DNA of 64,000 nt from Plecoglossus altivelis (Eukaryota; Chordata; Actinopteri; Osmeriformes; Plecoglossidae), in assembly GCA_036571765.1 (NCBI GenBank), contig BROE01000007.1, positions 5,314,642 through 5,378,641 of the forward strand. The letters run 5' to 3'. The notes under the pieces are model-generated. The model was not told where the DNA came from. It was given only the letters and a program-made list of their open reading frames with translations, and ran no database searches. Shown in pieces: positions 61,614-64,000 of the stretch (positions within the stretch are counted from its first letter, which is position 1; the number at the start of each line of letters is the position of its first letter). Made by a program: the position numbers and the translations under genes.

Positions 61614-64000
61614 CTCCCTACCGACTTGCTCTAGAGTCTGCTAAAGGAATAAGAAGTTTATAAGAAGTTTTGAAACGTCTTTTTTTGCCTCAGAACATAA
61701 AAAATAGTGGCCTGCAAAAGACATAAGAAATGGTTTTGAGTTCAAAGATGAATTGGTGGCTCTCATGAAATGACCATTGTTTGTCGATGATCAAAAGGAA
61801 TTTCACAAATGGTTTGCGTGCTATTCATAAAGACTTGAGACTGCTCTTTGAAGCGTGACCAGAGTAGACAACACACAAAATTAGCAATTAAGATGGTCTG
61901 AGGGTGGGAGACTTTCCAGACATATGTGTTCTGACTTGAACCTTCTCAGGCATCCTTCCTAAGGAGAGGGAACAGCGCTTCTACCGAGGACGGCTAAGCG
62001 CTTCTGACACGTGATGAAAGAAGCATTCATATTAAGTCGCAACGTTCCCTTCCTTGGATGGAAAGCAGGGTGACAGTAGTCTAAACAAGTAGGCCCCAGG
62101 GCCTGGGGGTAGAGTTAAAGTCTCCCCAGGGGAAAAGCATTCAGCCCAGGCAGCTGAAGGCTCCATCAGGCTTGTCACTTCCTTCATGTTCCAAACTCCC
62201 CTCGGTCGCACACTTAGACCTACGCGCATTCTACTTCCTGATTCTCCCGAAGATCACGGAACTGAAAAACTATCAATGACAAATGTCCTTTTTTGTTCAC
62301 TTTGACCTTGTCCTAGGTATGCTGTTGTTCCTGTCTGGTGAACACAAACCATATGCAAATCAAGAACTTGCGTAGTTGTACCGGCACACCTGTTTTGTCT
62401 GTTGTCGATGACAGTTGCAACAGCCTGAACCAGAAAGCCTTGTCTCATTTTGAAGGAAAGAATAAACCTAAAAGATGCAGACCTAAATAAGTAATCTAGT
62501 CATGCTCCTTTTCCGTGTTCTGGGTCTGTGTGACGCATGCATAAATGAGGAGGGAAGCTTGTTTACCTCTCCACCTCTCATTACTGTACTCACAGCAGGG
62601 CCCACGCGCCAAGGTATTGTACACACCCACAAGCACACACACACATAAGCACCCAGGCACACAGACAGGCACACACACACTCAGACAGACACTCACACAT
62701 GCAGACATGCATACATGCACCGACAGAAATATAGGCCTCTAATGAGTTCTAACAACAACTTGATCCCCTTTCTCTGCACTGTGTCTCTGACTCTGTGATG
62801 TTGCTGATGTGTGTTCTCAGGTAAGTACGTAAAGCACAGCCGAGCTCAAGCACATCGCACCGATTTGCACCTCTGCTCCGTAATGTGCTGGCAAAGAAAA
62901 CACAATTCCTGAGAGTACTGAGGATCTTTTTCGATGATGCCAAAGTCTACTGTGCAGCCCTCCTGCACACACACACACACACACGTGTATTTTGTGCCCA
63001 GCGGAATCCAAACACACACTCACAAACATGCAAACACACACCTACTTAGTGCACGGCAAACCCAGGGAGGTCGCTGAAGCGAAGGCGCTATCCATTATTA
63101 ACATCGTCAGAGCGCCAAAGCACCACGCGGAGGGTCAGCATGTAGACAAGGCTGGAGAGCCAGTCCCTGGATCGGATGTTAGTCTCCGGCTGAACCAGGC
63201 TCCAGAGGAGAGAGCATTCAGCGTGGTGGACGACCCTAAAAGAGAACCTTGTGAGGTGTTGGAAAGGGGACTGAATGTTTCACATGTGTATGAAACTGGA
63301 GGTGACCAGAGAGGGTTCAGGTCATCGGTTGACAGATGCGTGGATTGAGACAGGAAAATGAGTGTGACTGAAGCAGTTGCTGACTGCTGTCTTTGTCTCC
63401 TTGCTGACGCACATGTGTGTGTGTGTGTGTTAAGGGTAGGGGGTGGGTGAGGGAAATTAGATCAAATCTACTATTCGTTTGCCCTGTCGACCTGTTGGGA
63501 GGGATGGGGGGGTTTACACCGAGCATGTCTGGCAACCTGATACAGGCAGTAAAATAAGGCACAGTGTGTGTTTATCCAGCATCACTCACATATCAGTCTC
63601 TCCACCATCTGTGGTCCCCCCCCTTTCTCCTGTCTCCACAGCCTCCTTGTGTCGGTACTGAGGAAGTCAAGTCTTGTCTTTTCGCTAAGACAAATGGAGA
63701 TCCCCATGGGGTCACAGAGAAACGTATAAATATGACAGGTATGGCAGTTTGTTATTGTTTCCGAAGGAGTGTTTCTACAGCCCAGGGTATATTCTGTGAT
63801 GAATTTGTTTCAAAGAATGTCACCATAACCAGGAAGGCTGTGTGAGGGAGGGTTTCCACCACACGTCAGGGCTCTGATGTGCTGTCACGTGGTGCAGTGC
63901 AAGTGAGCATAATTAATGGCTGTAAAACTATAAACTTTCATGGCCATGCTTAAGAACGTCTGTTTCGTGGTGGCCATGTGTGTAGCCGTGCCCACGTGTT

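Larger units (their letters stand above)
58746..64000. other. Downstream intergenic region
   Basis: Dominated by the CA microsatellite, the pyrimidine block and the two minisatellites, with interrupted CA tracts at 62625-62700 and 62965-63045. No conserved protein is recognised. A weak splice-flanked candidate near 62.8-63.74 kb is discussed among the findings. Confidence 0.6.

Overview
The window looks like a gene-poor stretch of a teleost fish genome. The basis is a single vertebrate gene with large introns, a high density of (CA)n, (CT)n and (GACA)n microsatellites, long poly-C and poly-G runs, and two or three sequence tails resembling fish LINE-type or other fish interspersed repeats. 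I cannot name the species. Nothing is prokaryotic: there are no operons, CRISPR arrays or IS elements.

One protein-coding gene is clearly supported. It is a two-exon heparan sulfate glucosamine 3-O-sulfotransferase of the HS3ST3 class on the + strand. Exon 1 coding is 32108-32700 and exon 2 coding is 56923-57544. They are separated by a 24,222-bp intron with a GT donor, an AG acceptor and phase 2 (AG|G codes Arg198). The joined product is 404 residues, close to the 390-406 of human HS3ST3B1/3A1. It has a type II signal anchor, a stem, the 5'-phosphosulfate loop and catalytic Glu in exon 1, and the 3'-phosphate-binding region, substrate-binding residues and conserved disulfide in exon 2. Its likely role is Golgi addition of rare 3-O-sulfate groups to heparan sulfate.

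Layout: 1-~31,990 is upstream non-coding DNA with microsatellites, one CpG-rich zone with a CCAAT-box cluster (about 21.96-22.9 kb), a possible CTCF-like site near 11.98 kb and two LINE-like tails. About 31,990-32,700 holds the 5' leader, with upstream ATGs, and CpG-dense exon 1. 32,701-56,922 is intron 1: an AT-rich 5' kilobase, many simple repeats, some unique blocks that could be conserved non-coding elements, and a very long pyrimidine tract at the acceptor. 57,545-~58,745 is the probable 3' UTR with two candidate poly(A) signals. The rest is intergenic and carries two minisatellites (about 60.29-60.70 kb and 61.13-61.61 kb) and a weak candidate for splice-flanked exons near the right edge.

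No new multi-gene system is visible. The points most worth following up are the upstream-ATG arrangement and the furin-like motif in the stem of the sulfotransferase, the CCAAT/CpG cluster about 10 kb upstream, and the internal structure of the two minisatellites.
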